Shown here: positions 42,298 through 50,627 of the stretch, piece after piece
Position numbering within the stretch: position 1 is the first letter of the stretch
Layout: every line of letters begins with the position of its first letter
Assembly (NCBI RefSeq): GCF_028656955.1
Contig: NZ_JAMDGY010000086.1
Coordinates: forward strand, 1-64,000
From: Pseudomonas fontis
Lineage (GTDB): Bacteria; Pseudomonadota; Gammaproteobacteria; Pseudomonadales; Pseudomonadaceae
Direction: 5' to 3'
Length of the DNA: 64,000 nucleotides
Translations under genes and position numbers: made by a program
Notes under the pieces: generated by a model
The model's database searches: none
What the model was told of the DNA's origin: nothing
What the model saw: the letters and a program-made list of their open reading frames with translations, nothing else

Positions 42298-42729
42298 GTG
42301 CAAGGGGTAAAACGCAAACTGGTCTATGTCTCGGCCTACGAAATGATCGGCCTGTGCCTGTCGACGCTTGGCCTGGCGCTGCTGTCGGGCACTGCGCCGA
42401 GCAACACCGGGCCGCTGGCGGTGCTGATCACCACCATCGCCATGGCCTGGAACTTCATCTACAACACGCTGTTCGAGTGGTGGGAGAGCCGCCAGCTCAC
42501 CCGGGGGCGCAGCGTGGCGCGGCGGGTGGTGCATGCGATTGGCTTCCAGCTGACCCTGGTGGTCTACCTGATCCCGCTGATCGCCTGGTGGCTGGGGATT
42601 TCGCTGTGGGAAGCGTTCCTGGTGGACCTGGCATTCATCGTGCTGATCCCGTGCTACACCTTTGCCTACAACTGGCTGTTTGACCGGGTCTTCGGGTTGC
42701 CGGCCTCGGCGCTGCCAGTACAGGCCTGA
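42298..42729 (+). CDS. PACE family multidrug/biocide efflux transporter
   Basis: 143 residues starting at a GTG with gagg just upstream. Two bacterial transmembrane pair domains give four helices. The key glutamate of AceI sits at the identical position, Glu15 in YVSAYEMIGLCLS, and the typical AWNFIYNTLFEWWESRQ and FIVLIPCYTFAYNWLFD are present. PACE proteins export chlorhexidine, acriflavine and, as natural substrates, short diamines such as cadaverine. Followed by a REP pair. Confidence 0.93.
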   Translation: MQGVKRKLVYVSAYEMIGLCLSTLGLALLSGTAPSNTGPLAVLITTIAMAWNFIYNTLFEWWESRQLTRGRSVARRVVHAIGFQLTLVVYLIPLIAWWLGISLWEAFLVDLAFIVLIPCYTFAYNWLFDRVFGLPASALPVQA

Positions 42730-42736
42730 CGGGTGC

Positions 42737-42811
42737 TATCGCCGGCAAGGCCGGCTCCCACAGAGGTGCTCAGTGCTGCATACCCCTGTGGGAGCCGGCC
42801 TTGCCGGCGAA
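42737..42811. repeat. REP pair
   Basis: Inverted units atcgccggcaaggccggctc and gagccggccttgccggcga around a 30-nt spacer. Confidence 0.92.
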
Positions 42812-42828
42812 TAGGGTCAGCGCGAACC

Positions 42829-43260
42829 TCAGGCCGCTTGCGGCTGCAGCACCCACTCACCGTCAATTTCCTTGACCAGCCCACTGGCCAGGAACAGCGG
42901 CACAAGGCGCACATGCAGCTGGGTCTCGACGAACGACTTGATCGTCGCCAGGTCCAGCACGCCGGCCGTCCCCAGTTCAGCCTTGGTATACGACAACCAG
43001 GCCTTCTTCAACGCCATCAGCACATCGCTGCCCGCCGTGGTGGCGAAGCGGCGGTTCACGGTCAGGCCGTTGAAGTTGAACGTATGCGCGTAGGCATACC
43101 CGCTCTCGTCACCAGCACCTTGCTGGCAGCGGCTGCACGAACAGGCACCTTCGCCGAAGGCGTTGGCCAGGTAGCTGTTGAACTCCACCACGGGCTTGAG
43201 CGAGAGACGCTTGTCGACCTCGAACAGGTCCGAAGTCAGGTTTTCTTGCAGGCTCAACAT
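42829..43260 (-). CDS. Conserved hypothetical protein with a CxCxxC cluster
   Basis: 143 residues from the ATG at 43260 (aagggga immediately upstream); earlier in-frame ATGs at 43263 and 43275 are possible. It reads MLSLQENLTSDLFEVDKRLS, then GEGACSCSRCQQGAGDESGY, and a helical second half ending EIDGEWVLQPQAA. The cysteine cluster could bind a metal, but no family is recognised. Soluble. It is divergent from the M14 peptidase gene. Confidence 0.65.
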   Translation of the reverse strand: MLSLQENLTSDLFEVDKRLSLKPVVEFNSYLANAFGEGACSCSRCQQGAGDESGYAYAHTFNFNGLTVNRRFATTAGSDVLMALKKAWLSYTKAELGTAGVLDLATIKSFVETQLHVRLVPLFLASGLVKEIDGEWVLQPQAA

Positions 43261-43428
43261 CATTCCCCTTGTCATGTACCGCAGATTTTTTGCGGTCGCC
43301 ACGATACCAGTCGAGCCCCGCCGGTGCATACCCTGGGTCGGCGGGCGGCGCATTGAGCGATTGCTGGTGTAGGATTTACGCCATCTTGCTCTAAGCTGTC
43401 CCCCGATTACTCATGATAAGGATCCATC

Positions 43429-45333
43429 ATGAAGCACCTGCGCTTGAAGCCCCTGCTCGGCATGATGCTGTTGGGCAGCTGCCTGCCGGCCCTGGCGGCA
43501 TTGCCCGCCGCACCGGCGTATATCGATGACAGCGGTTACCCGGCGGCAGCCAAGCAGCGCATCCTGCCGGCGATGTTCGAACAGACGCTGACCAGCACGC
43601 GCTACCTCGCCAAGCCGGACAACCCGCTGATCACCCTCGCCGAGTCGAGCAAATTCCAGCAGACCAGCAACTACACGCAGACGCGTGCCTATATGGACAA
43701 GCTGGCTGCAGCCTCCGGCGGCACCATCAAGCTCAGCGACCTGCCGGAAACAAGCGCAGAAGGTCACCCGATGCTGCTGGCGGTGGTGTCCACCGAAGCC
43801 GACAAGTCGCCCGCGGGCCTGAAAGCCTCCGGCAAGCCGACGCTGTTCATCGAGGCCGAAATCCACCCAGGCGAGGCCAACGGCAAGGACGCGATGTTCA
43901 TGTTGCTGCGGGACATGACTACCGGCGACAAACCGCTGGCCGGCCTGCTGGACAAGGTCAACCTCCTGTTCATTCCCACCGTCAACATCGACGGCGACCT
44001 GCGCAAGAGCCCTTATGGCCGGATCAACCAGAACGGCCCGCTGGACACCGGCTGGCGGGTCAATGGCCTGAACTACAACCTCAACCGGGACTTCACCAAG
44101 CTCGACAGCGCGGAGATCCGCAACGTCGCCTGGGTCTTCAACACCTACGACCTGGCGTTCTTCGCCGACACCCACTCCACCGACGGGGCGATGTACCCCT
44201 ACGACAGCTCCTATTGCCACAACGGCAACGGTTGGTCGCCGGCCAGCAGCGCCTGGCTGGACACCGTCATGCGCGCGCCAGTGTACAAGGCCCTGCAGGA
44301 TGATGGTCATGTGGTGCACGAGTGCATCAGCTTCAACGACAACCAGGACCCGACCCAGGGCTACTATCCCTACCGCAGCGACCTGGCACGCTTCTCCAAT
44401 CAATACGGTGACATCCGCAACGTGCCGTCGATCCTCATCGAGCAGCATGCCCTGCACCCGTACGAAACCCAGGTGCTGGGCAACTATGTGATGCTCAAGG
44501 CGATGTTCCAGGTGATTGGCGAGCAGGCGGCTTCCTTGCGCGAGGCCATCCGCCAGGACCGCGAACGCCTGCGCAGCCAGCAGCAGGTGGTGCTGACCTG
44601 GAAGCCGGGCAAGGACGAAACCACGCCGTTCACTGTCGGCGACTACCGTTTTGAGCAATCCCCGATCACCGGGGCGAAGACCATTGTCTGGAGCAACACG
44701 CCCAAGCAACTGAGCGTGCCGGTCACCGGCAACACCGAGCCAGACCTGGTTACCCAGCGGCCCAAGCAGTACATCGTGCCCGGGCAATGGCGCGAGGTGA
44801 TCGCCCGGCTCAAGGCCCATGGTATCCAGATGAAGACCCTCGACACGCCGACGGCCATTGCCGTCACGCTGTATCGCATGGACGAGGTCAATGTGGCGGG
44901 AGGCTTTGAGCCTGATCGCAGCCAGCCGAACAAGATCCCGGGTTACGAAGGGCACTTGCTGGTCAGTGGCGTCGCCAAGCCGTTCCAGCGTTTACAGACC
45001 TTCCCGGTGGGTTCGGTGGTCATTGATGTCGACCAGCCGTTGGGCGTACTGGCGGTGAACCTGCTGTACCCGCAAAGCCCGGACTCGTTCTGGTCGTGGG
45101 GCTTCTTCAACGCGACCCTGGTCGCCGCCGAAGAGCCTGAGGAGTACGTGATGGAGCCCATGGCGCGCAAGATGCTGGCCGAGAGCCCGGCATTGAAGGC
45201 CGCGTTCGAACAGAAACTCAAAGATGACAAGGATTTCGCCGCCAGCCCGAGTGCGCGCTTGCAGTGGTTCTATCAGCGCACGCCGTTTTATGACGTGAAC
45301 GCTTTTGTCTATCCGGTAGGAGCGGTGTACTGA
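43429..45333 (+). CDS. Secreted M14 family zinc carboxypeptidase
   Basis: 634 residues with a signal peptide (cleavage near LPALAALPA). The zinc site is complete: His and Glu in AEIHPGEANGKD and the third ligand His in FADTHSTDG; the catalytic Glu is in SILIEQHALHP. The Arg-rich substrate segment NLNRDFTKLD is also typical. A 200-residue C-terminal beta-rich region (VGDYRFEQSPITGAKTIVW ...) follows, as in the long periplasmic M14 proteins of pseudomonads. Likely cleaves C-terminal residues from peptides or peptidoglycan fragments. The next gene starts 3 bp after its stop. Confidence 0.93.
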   Translation: MKHLRLKPLLGMMLLGSCLPALAALPAAPAYIDDSGYPAAAKQRILPAMFEQTLTSTRYLAKPDNPLITLAESSKFQQTSNYTQTRAYMDKLAAASGGTIKLSDLPETSAEGHPMLLAVVSTEADKSPAGLKASGKPTLFIEAEIHPGEANGKDAMFMLLRDMTTGDKPLAGLLDKVNLLFIPTVNIDGDLRKSPYGRINQNGPLDTGWRVNGLNYNLNRDFTKLDSAEIRNVAWVFNTYDLAFFADTHSTDGAMYPYDSSYCHNGNGWSPASSAWLDTVMRAPVYKALQDDGHVVHECISFNDNQDPTQGYYPYRSDLARFSNQYGDIRNVPSILIEQHALHPYETQVLGNYVMLKAMFQVIGEQAASLREAIRQDRERLRSQQQVVLTWKPGKDETTPFTVGDYRFEQSPITGAKTIVWSNTPKQLSVPVTGNTEPDLVTQRPKQYIVPGQWREVIARLKAHGIQMKTLDTPTAIAVTLYRMDEVNVAGGFEPDRSQPNKIPGYEGHLLVSGVAKPFQRLQTFPVGSVVIDVDQPLGVLAVNLLYPQSPDSFWSWGFFNATLVAAEEPEEYVMEPMARKMLAESPALKAAFEQKLKDDKDFAASPSARLQWFYQRTPFYDVNAFVYPVGAVY

Positions 45334-45336
45334 TCC

Positions 45337-46141
45337 ATGGCTTTGCATATTCCGACCTTGCTGGTGGTCTCCATCTTCGTGTTCTGCCTGCTGGGGCTGC
45401 TGATCCTGCACGCCTGGAGCCGCGAGACCGTCGCCGGGCCGGTCGTCTGGCTGCTGCTGTGCCTGATCCCGGCGTTTCGCGAGACGCTGGCGCTGCGGGT
45501 CTCGGTCTATTCGTTCATGGCTGCCGGCTATGGAGCGCTGACCTTCAGTGAGTTCTGGCGCAGCCGCCACAGCCTGGAGGTGTCCTACCTGCCGGCCATG
45601 CTGCTGACGGCGCTGCACACCTTGTTCTATTGTGTGCGCATCTTCAGCGATCAGGCATTGGAGCTGGACCAGGCATTGGCAGGGAAGGGGTCGGGCATAC
45701 CGTTCTTTTCGTTCATGCTGATCGAGTCGATGCTCTACGTGATCGGCATCAGCTACGTGACCCTGGCCATGGTCAAGGAACGCGCCGAGCTGCGCCTGAA
45801 GGCGGCAGCCTACAGCGACGCCTTGACCGGCATCGGCAATCGCCGGGCGTTCATGCTCAATGGCGAGCAGATGTTGGCCGACTGCAAGCGGCGAAGAGTT
45901 TGCCGCCTTGCTGCTGGACACCGACGAAGTCAATGCGGTGGCGGTCGCGGAGCGCATCCGCCATGGTTTTGCCGGGTTGACGCTGCTGGAACCGGGGTTC
46001 TTGAGCGTGAGTATCGGCATTGCCGTTACCCAGCGCTCGGGCCATGAACTCTCCCGCCTGCTGTCGACGGCGGATGAAGCGCTCTATCTGGCCAAGGGCG
46101 CCGGCAGGAATCAGGTGCGGGTCGCGGTGTTGTCGAACTGA
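45337..46141 (+). pseudogene. Diguanylate cyclase gene broken by deletion and frameshift
   Basis: The first part (45337 to about 45890) encodes a membrane N-terminus with six hydrophobic segments and the beginning of a GGDEF domain (YSDALTGIGNRRAFMLNG). At about 45887 the sequence jumps into another frame that begins SGEEFAALLLDTDEV and continues to the normal end of a GGDEF domain (SVSIGIAVTQRSGHELSRLL ... AKGAGRNQVRV), stopping at 46141. About 50-60 codons that normally hold the metal-binding Asp and the I-site are missing. The gene cannot make an active cyclase. The upstream frame itself would run to 46047 as nonsense. It directly follows the M14 peptidase gene. Confidence 0.85.
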
Positions 46142-46142
46142 A

Positions 46143-46175
46143 GCCAGGCCTGCCGAACGGGTCGGCAGGCCTGGC
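46143..46175. terminator. Strong 14-bp hairpin between convergent genes
   Basis: gccaggcctgccga pairs perfectly with tcggcaggcctggc around a 5-nt loop, between the broken GGDEF gene and the minus-strand micropeptide gene. No T tract. Confidence 0.7.
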
Positions 46176-46183
46176 CGGCCCAC

Positions 46184-46258
46184 TCAATGCCAGAACAGCG
46201 CAAGCAGGATGATGATCGGGATCGGCACACCGATCAGATAGAGCAGAATCGAGCGCAT
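46184..46258 (-). CDS. 24-residue membrane micropeptide
   Basis: A short frame from the ATG at 46258 with an excellent ribosome site (caggagaaccacc). It encodes a single hydrophobic helix: MRSILLYLIGVPIPII followed by more Ile/Leu and ending FWH. It lies 13 bp after the stop of the 300-residue membrane protein gene on the same strand, so it is the last gene of that operon. The start codon, spacing and hydrophobic composition argue that it is translated; function unknown. Confidence 0.65.
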   Translation of the reverse strand: MRSILLYLIGVPIPIIILLALFWH

Positions 46259-46271
46259 GGTGGTTCTCCTG

Positions 46272-47174
46272 TCATTGCACGGGATGTGCTGGAAGTACAG
46301 CGGTGTGGACGGTGTCGACGTTCAGTACCAGCGCAGTGTCCCGACGACGGCCGCCCCAGATGGCGAACAGGCTGGCAAAGAATGCGCCGCACAGCAGCGC
46401 GACGAACATCCACAAGGCAGAGGCGGCGGCCGCTTTGCGGGCGGCATCAGCCAGTTGCTTGGCTTCGTCGATGGCCTGGCGGGCTTCGGCGAACACCGCA
46501 TCGACCCGGCGCTCTGCTTCTGCCTGGCTGATCTGGGTGCGCTGGGCGATCACGTTGGCAAGGTAGCTGCGGTCTTCGGCGCTCAGCTGGTTGTCGCCCA
46601 ACCCACGCACGAAGATCCGCGCGGCAATGCCATGGGCGGCGTCATCGGTCACGGCGACGGGGCGATCATCACGAAACAGCATGTCGATGAAATACGCCGA
46701 ATCGTCGCGGGCGGCGGGTTGGCTGGTGACTGCCGCGCTAGTGGCTGCGGCACCGGCATGTACGCCGGCGCCGACAATGCCGCTGACCGAGCCCAGCACC
46801 AGCACGGCCGTGACCAGGGTGGCGAAGGCCCAGGCGAGAAAGCCGTGGGCGGTGTCGCGAAAGTACACTTCATCGCCATGCAGGTGCGCCCATTTCACCC
46901 GCAGGCGCCCAGCGATGTAGCCGCCCAGGCCCGCTGCGAAAATCTGCGTGAAGGCCAGCCAGGCGATGGTTGATACGCCGATCTGCCGAGCGCTGGCGCC
47001 ATCGCCCGGCCAGGGTGAAACGGCAGAGAAGCCCAGGCCGAAGCCGAGCACGATAAGGATCAGCGAGAGGGCGGCGGCAGCGGTGGCGCCCGCGAAGATG
47101 GCAGCCCAGGACACCCCGGACTGATTCGACGGCTCCAGGGCGGAAACGGCATAGGCATCGGCACTTGTCATCAT
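46272..47174 (-). CDS. Conserved membrane protein of unknown function
   Basis: 300 residues (299 from the second Met). Four or five hydrophobic segments: one near residue 25-50 (GATAAAALSLILIVLGFGLG), others near 67-87, 112-140, and a last one near 252-272. Between them is a soluble region rich in Ala, Glu and Arg (AERRVDAVFAEARQAIDEAK), probably a coiled coil in the periplasm. No known catalytic motif. Upstream of the membrane micropeptide gene in one operon. Confidence 0.75.
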   Translation of the reverse strand: MMTSADAYAVSALEPSNQSGVSWAAIFAGATAAAALSLILIVLGFGLGFSAVSPWPGDGASARQIGVSTIAWLAFTQIFAAGLGGYIAGRLRVKWAHLHGDEVYFRDTAHGFLAWAFATLVTAVLVLGSVSGIVGAGVHAGAAATSAAVTSQPAARDDSAYFIDMLFRDDRPVAVTDDAAHGIAARIFVRGLGDNQLSAEDRSYLANVIAQRTQISQAEAERRVDAVFAEARQAIDEAKQLADAARKAAAASALWMFVALLCGAFFASLFAIWGGRRRDTALVLNVDTVHTAVLPAHPVQ

Positions 47175-47613
47175 TGTGGGTGCTCCGTTGCGTTGCAGGT
47201 TGGGAGGGTTCTACCTCAACAGAGCAGCGCGCGTGCCAAATGCTACGAAATGTTTAGATTAGGGAAATCAATGGGTTGCGCAGAGGGTTTGTAAGCGCTT
47301 CATGCAGGCTGCATGAGCAGGGCTTAATCCCCATGCAATTTGCATGGTTGAAAGGGCTTGGGTGGGCGATCAGTTGCCTGACATGCTGGCCTCATCGCCG
47401 GCAAGGCCGGCTCCCACAGTGTTGGGAAGTACATCATTTCTGTGGGAGCTGGCCTTGCCAGCGATGAGGCCAGCACAGGCACACTGGATCAGTGAGCGAA
47501 ACGCGAAACCCTGCATTCGTCGTCAGGCACGGGCGTTTTTTGCGCTTCTGGCTTACCCTAGGCGCCCTGCGCGCCGCCCGGCGCCGTCTTCCTGTGTTTT
47601 CTGGAGCCTTTGC
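47175..47613. other. 439-bp intergenic region with a REP pair
   Basis: Apart from the REP pair at 47391-47470, I see only promoter-type sequence for the divergent genes, including a short inverted motif catgcaggctgcatg at 47300-47314. Confidence 0.6.
47391..47470. repeat. REP pair
   Basis: Inverted units ctcatcgccggcaaggccgg and gctggccttgccagcgatga around a spacer. Confidence 0.92.
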
Positions 47614-47901
47614 ATGTACAACTACACCGCCACCGTGACCATCAGCAACGATATGGATGATGATGTCGAGGCGGTCGAAAACACGGCAATCCGCATCGGT
47701 CTGGAAGCGGTTACCGAAGACCTGAAGAAGGTCCACTTCATCGGCACCCTGGCCGCCCCGGACGGCCCGACGCACATCTGTGTCACCCTCGACAACGGCC
47801 TGAGCTACTACGGTCCGATCGTCAATGGCCACGCAGAACTGGAAGGCGGCTGGCTGGCCTTCGAAAACGACATGCCAACCCCGGAAGAACTGGGCCTGTA
47901 A
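47614..47901 (+). CDS. Small conserved acidic protein
   Basis: 95 residues from the ATG at 47614 (ctggagcctttgc upstream); the frame is open upstream through the REP pair but that part is not protein-like. It begins MYNYTATVTISNDMDDDVEA and continues GLEAVTEDLKKVHFIGTL and YYGPIVNGHAELEGGWLAF. Beta-rich, soluble, no recognised domain. It ends 3 bp before the stop of the convergent RidA gene. Confidence 0.7.
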   Translation: MYNYTATVTISNDMDDDVEAVENTAIRIGLEAVTEDLKKVHFIGTLAAPDGPTHICVTLDNGLSYYGPIVNGHAELEGGWLAFENDMPTPEELGL

Positions 47902-47904
47902 CCC

Positions 47905-48396
47905 TTACGCCTCGGGATATACGGCTGCCACCAGGTCCAGTTCCACGCTGGCATTCTTCGGCAGTTGATAGGCGCCCACCGACGTTCGCGTGTGGGCGCC
48001 GACCTCACCCAGCACCTGATAGAGCAGGTCCGATGCGCCATCGGCCACTTCACTGTGCTGGGTGAACTCCGCGCTGCACTGCACAAACACGCTGATACGC
48101 AGGATGCGCCGCACCTTGTCCAGCGAACCCAGGCTGCGCTGCAGCAACGCCAGGGCGCGCATGGCGCCGATCTTCGCGGCCAGTTGGGCCTGCGCCAGGT
48201 CCACCGTGTCACCCACTCGCCCGGTTACCACCACCGTATCGCCCACCCGCGGAATCTGCCCGCTGATGTAAACCTCGTCGTCATGGCGCAGCAGCGGCAC
48301 GTAGTTGCCGCCGATCTTGATCTCGCCATCAAAGGAATACCCCAATTGCTCGGCAGCAAGGGTGAAGCGCTGGTCTGCGGACATGGACGTGCTCAT
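47905..48396 (-). CDS. RidA family protein
   Basis: 163 residues from the ATG at 48396 (MSTSMSADQRFTLAAEQLG); an ATG at 48384 is possible. The RidA/YjgF fold is clear: EVYISGQIPRVGD, LAAKIGAMRALALLQRSLG, SDLLYQVLGEVGAHTRTSVG and VELDLVAAVYPEA. The arginine of the 2-aminoacrylate-binding pocket is present in THTRTSVG-like context. Such proteins hydrolyse reactive enamines/imines from PLP enzymes. This one is longer than archetypal RidA (about 130), placing it in a Rid7-like subgroup. Confidence 0.88.
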   Translation of the reverse strand: MSTSMSADQRFTLAAEQLGYSFDGEIKIGGNYVPLLRHDDEVYISGQIPRVGDTVVVTGRVGDTVDLAQAQLAAKIGAMRALALLQRSLGSLDKVRRILRISVFVQCSAEFTQHSEVADGASDLLYQVLGEVGAHTRTSVGAYQLPKNASVELDLVAAVYPEA

Positions 48397-48536
48397 ACGG
48401 GCTGAGGCCTGAGGCCGGGTTTCGTAACCTAGCAGATTTTTTTCATCGGCCTGCATCCAGTTCGCCACCTGGCGGGTAGTACAGGTAGTGGCCTTGCGTG
48501 CCGCTGCGCTGTTCACCCTTTTCTGGAGAGATGCCG

Positions 48537-49064
48537 ATGAACGCCAAACACGTCCTCACCCTGGCCGGTACCTGCCTGCTGCTGGCCCTGCCAACCGCCC
48601 ATGCCACCTCGAACCTGCCAGACAGCATCAAGGTGCCCGACGGCCACAAGGTCGCCCTGGAAACCGTCGGGGTAGGTGAAATCACCTATGAGTGCCGCGA
48701 CAAGGCCGACATGGCCGGGCAGACCGAATGGGTGTTCGTCGGCCCCAAGGCCGTGCTCAATGACCGCAGTGGCAAGGCTGTCGGCAGCTACTTCGGCCCA
48801 CCCGCCACCTGGCAGGCCGCCGATGGCTCCAAGGTCACCGGCACCCAGTTGGCCGTCGCCCCGTCCAGCCCCGGCAACCTGCCGTATCAACTGGTCAAGG
48901 CCAACCCGGTGGAAGGCAAGGGCGCGATGACCGGCGTCACCTACATCCAGCGTGTCGCGCTCAAGGGCGGCGTGGCCCCGGCCACTGCCTGCACCGCGTC
49001 GAACAAGGGCACCAAGGAGGTAGTGAAATACCAGGCCGACTACATCTTCTGGGCGGCCAAGTAG
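48537..49064 (+). CDS. DUF3455 secreted protein
   Basis: 175 residues from the ATG at 48537 with ribosome site ctggagagatgccg. A signal peptide ends near PTAHATS. The mature sequence GEITYECRDKADMAGQTEWVFV, VGSYFGPPATWQAADGSKVTG and GVTYIQRVALKGGVAPATACTA matches the DUF3455 family, with two conserved cysteines that probably form a disulfide. Function unknown; fungal and bacterial members are extracellular. It lies just upstream of an ECF sigma/anti-sigma pair and could be in the same response. Confidence 0.85.
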   Translation: MNAKHVLTLAGTCLLLALPTAHATSNLPDSIKVPDGHKVALETVGVGEITYECRDKADMAGQTEWVFVGPKAVLNDRSGKAVGSYFGPPATWQAADGSKVTGTQLAVAPSSPGNLPYQLVKANPVEGKGAMTGVTYIQRVALKGGVAPATACTASNKGTKEVVKYQADYIFWAAK

Positions 49065-49155
49065 CCGGGCTGGCGCTGGCAAAGTCGTCTACGCTGCATA
49101 TCGCAGCCCCCCGCCTGACTGCGGGGGTACGACGACTGGCTGATGGCGGGCATCC

Positions 49156-49710
49156 GTGACGCAACTAGAGCGCACCTTCGACTACGAAGCCACCCTGGCC
49201 GCGTGTGCCCGTGGCGAGCGGCCGGCGTTGCAGAGCCTTTATCAGCAGGAGGCGGCGCGCCTGCTCGGGGTGTTGCTGCGCCTGGTGCGTGAACCGGCAT
49301 TGGCCGAAGACCTGTTGCACGATGCCTTCCTGCGCATCTGGACCGGCGCCAGCAGCTTCGACCCCGCCCGTGGCAGTGCCCGTGGCTGGGTCTACAGCGT
49401 TGCCCGGCACCTGGCGCTGAACCACCTGCGCAACCGTCATCGGGAAATCCAGGGGGCTGGCGTCGAGGAACTGCTCGGCGTCGAGGAAGCGGGCGTCGCC
49501 CTGGGTGAAGGCATCGATGTCACGCTGCATGCCGCGCGCATCCACCTGTGCCTCGACCAACTGCCGCCGGCGCGGCGTGCCTGTATCGTGCACGCCTATG
49601 TCGACGGCTTTTCCCACGCCGAGATCGCCCACAAGCTCGGCGCACCGCTGGGCACGGTGAAGGCCTGGGTCAAACGCAGCCTGGCTGCCTTGCGGGAGTG
49701 CATGGGATGA
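49156..49710 (+). CDS. ECF sigma factor (RskA-linked type)
   Basis: 184 residues starting at a GTG. Region 2 includes LVREPALAEDLLHDAFLRIW and GSARGWVYSVARHLALNHLR, and region 4 includes DGFSHAEIAHKLGAPLGTVKAWVKR. It overlaps its anti-sigma gene by four bases (ATGA). This class (SigK/ECF19-like) responds to redox or envelope stress and usually drives its own operon. Confidence 0.93.
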   Translation: MTQLERTFDYEATLAACARGERPALQSLYQQEAARLLGVLLRLVREPALAEDLLHDAFLRIWTGASSFDPARGSARGWVYSVARHLALNHLRNRHREIQGAGVEELLGVEEAGVALGEGIDVTLHAARIHLCLDQLPPARRACIVHAYVDGFSHAEIAHKLGAPLGTVKAWVKRSLAALRECMG

Positions 49711-50420
49711 ACGACGGCCCGGACAACGACGCGCAGGACGAACTCGATGCCCTCGCGGCCGAGTATGTGCTGGGGACCCTGGCGGCAGGCCTGCGCACCG
49801 AGGTCGAGCATCGGTTGCCGCATGATGCCGCGCTGCGCGAAGCCGTCGATGCCTGGGAAGAACGCCTGCAACCGCTCACCGAACTGACCAGCCCGCACGC
49901 ACCCTCCGCAGCCTTGTGGCCACGGATCGAGCACAGCGTGGACGAGCTGCACACACGGCCCGCCAGCGTGCCGAGCACGCCGTGGTGGGATTGGCTGGGC
50001 CTGTGGCGCGGCCTCGCTGCCGCCGGGTTGGCGGCGACCCTGGTACTGGGCACGTTGCTGCTGGGGCGTGATGCGCCGGCACCGAGTTACCTGGTGGTGC
50101 TGGTGGCACCGCAGGACAAGTCCCCAGGCTGGGTAATCCAGGCCAGTGACCAGCAGACCATCCAGTTGATCCCGCTGGGTGTCGCCGAGGTACCCGAAGA
50201 CAAGGCCCTGCAGTTCTGGACCAAGGGCGCCGACTGGCAGGGGCCGGTCTCGCTCGGCCTGGTCAAGCCGGGGCAGACGTTGAAAGTGCCACTTGATCGC
50301 CTGCCACCGCTTGAGTCCGACCAGCTGTTCGAGCTGACCCTGGAAGGGCGCAGCGGCTCGCCGACCGGCAAACCGACCGGGCCGATCCAATTCATTGGTC
50401 GCGCGGTGAAGGTGATCTAG
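49707..50420 (+). CDS. RskA-type anti-sigma factor
   Basis: 237 residues from the ATG at 49707. The cytoplasmic part (ELDALAAEYVLGTLAAGLRTEVEHR) is the typical anti-sigma N-terminus without a zinc motif. One membrane helix (residues about 110-128, GLAAAGLAATLVLGTLLLG) leads to a periplasmic RskA domain: YLVVLVAPQDKSPGWVIQAS, LQFWTKGADWQGPVSLGLV. It holds the ECF sigma at the membrane until a periplasmic signal triggers release. Confidence 0.92.
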   Translation: MNDGPDNDAQDELDALAAEYVLGTLAAGLRTEVEHRLPHDAALREAVDAWEERLQPLTELTSPHAPSAALWPRIEHSVDELHTRPASVPSTPWWDWLGLWRGLAAAGLAATLVLGTLLLGRDAPAPSYLVVLVAPQDKSPGWVIQASDQQTIQLIPLGVAEVPEDKALQFWTKGADWQGPVSLGLVKPGQTLKVPLDRLPPLESDQLFELTLEGRSGSPTGKPTGPIQFIGRAVKVI

Positions 50421-50436
50421 GCCCGACCGACACTGC

Positions 50437-50466
50437 AAAAAAAATGCAGTGAACCTGCATTTTTTT
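50437..50466 (+). terminator. Rho-independent terminator after the anti-sigma gene
   Basis: aaaaaaaatgcag-tgaac-ctgcattttttt, a perfect hairpin with a T tract. Confidence 0.92.
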
Positions 50467-50627
50467 CCGTTGGAGCGCTTTCGACAATTTCGCCAGACTG
50501 GCGCGCATCTGAACTTTCCGGTTTCCATCTCCATGGACGGAACCGTTTGTGTATTGCCCCCTCGCGATACAAAGTCCGTCTGTTGTTGGGCGGGCTTCCT
50601 TTCTTCACACAGGTGCCTGGTCGTCGC

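Noticed and set aside
42733..43356. Plus-strand frame starting in the REP pair after the PACE gene
   Set aside because: Starts within REP sequence and is antisense to the CxCxxC hypothetical gene.
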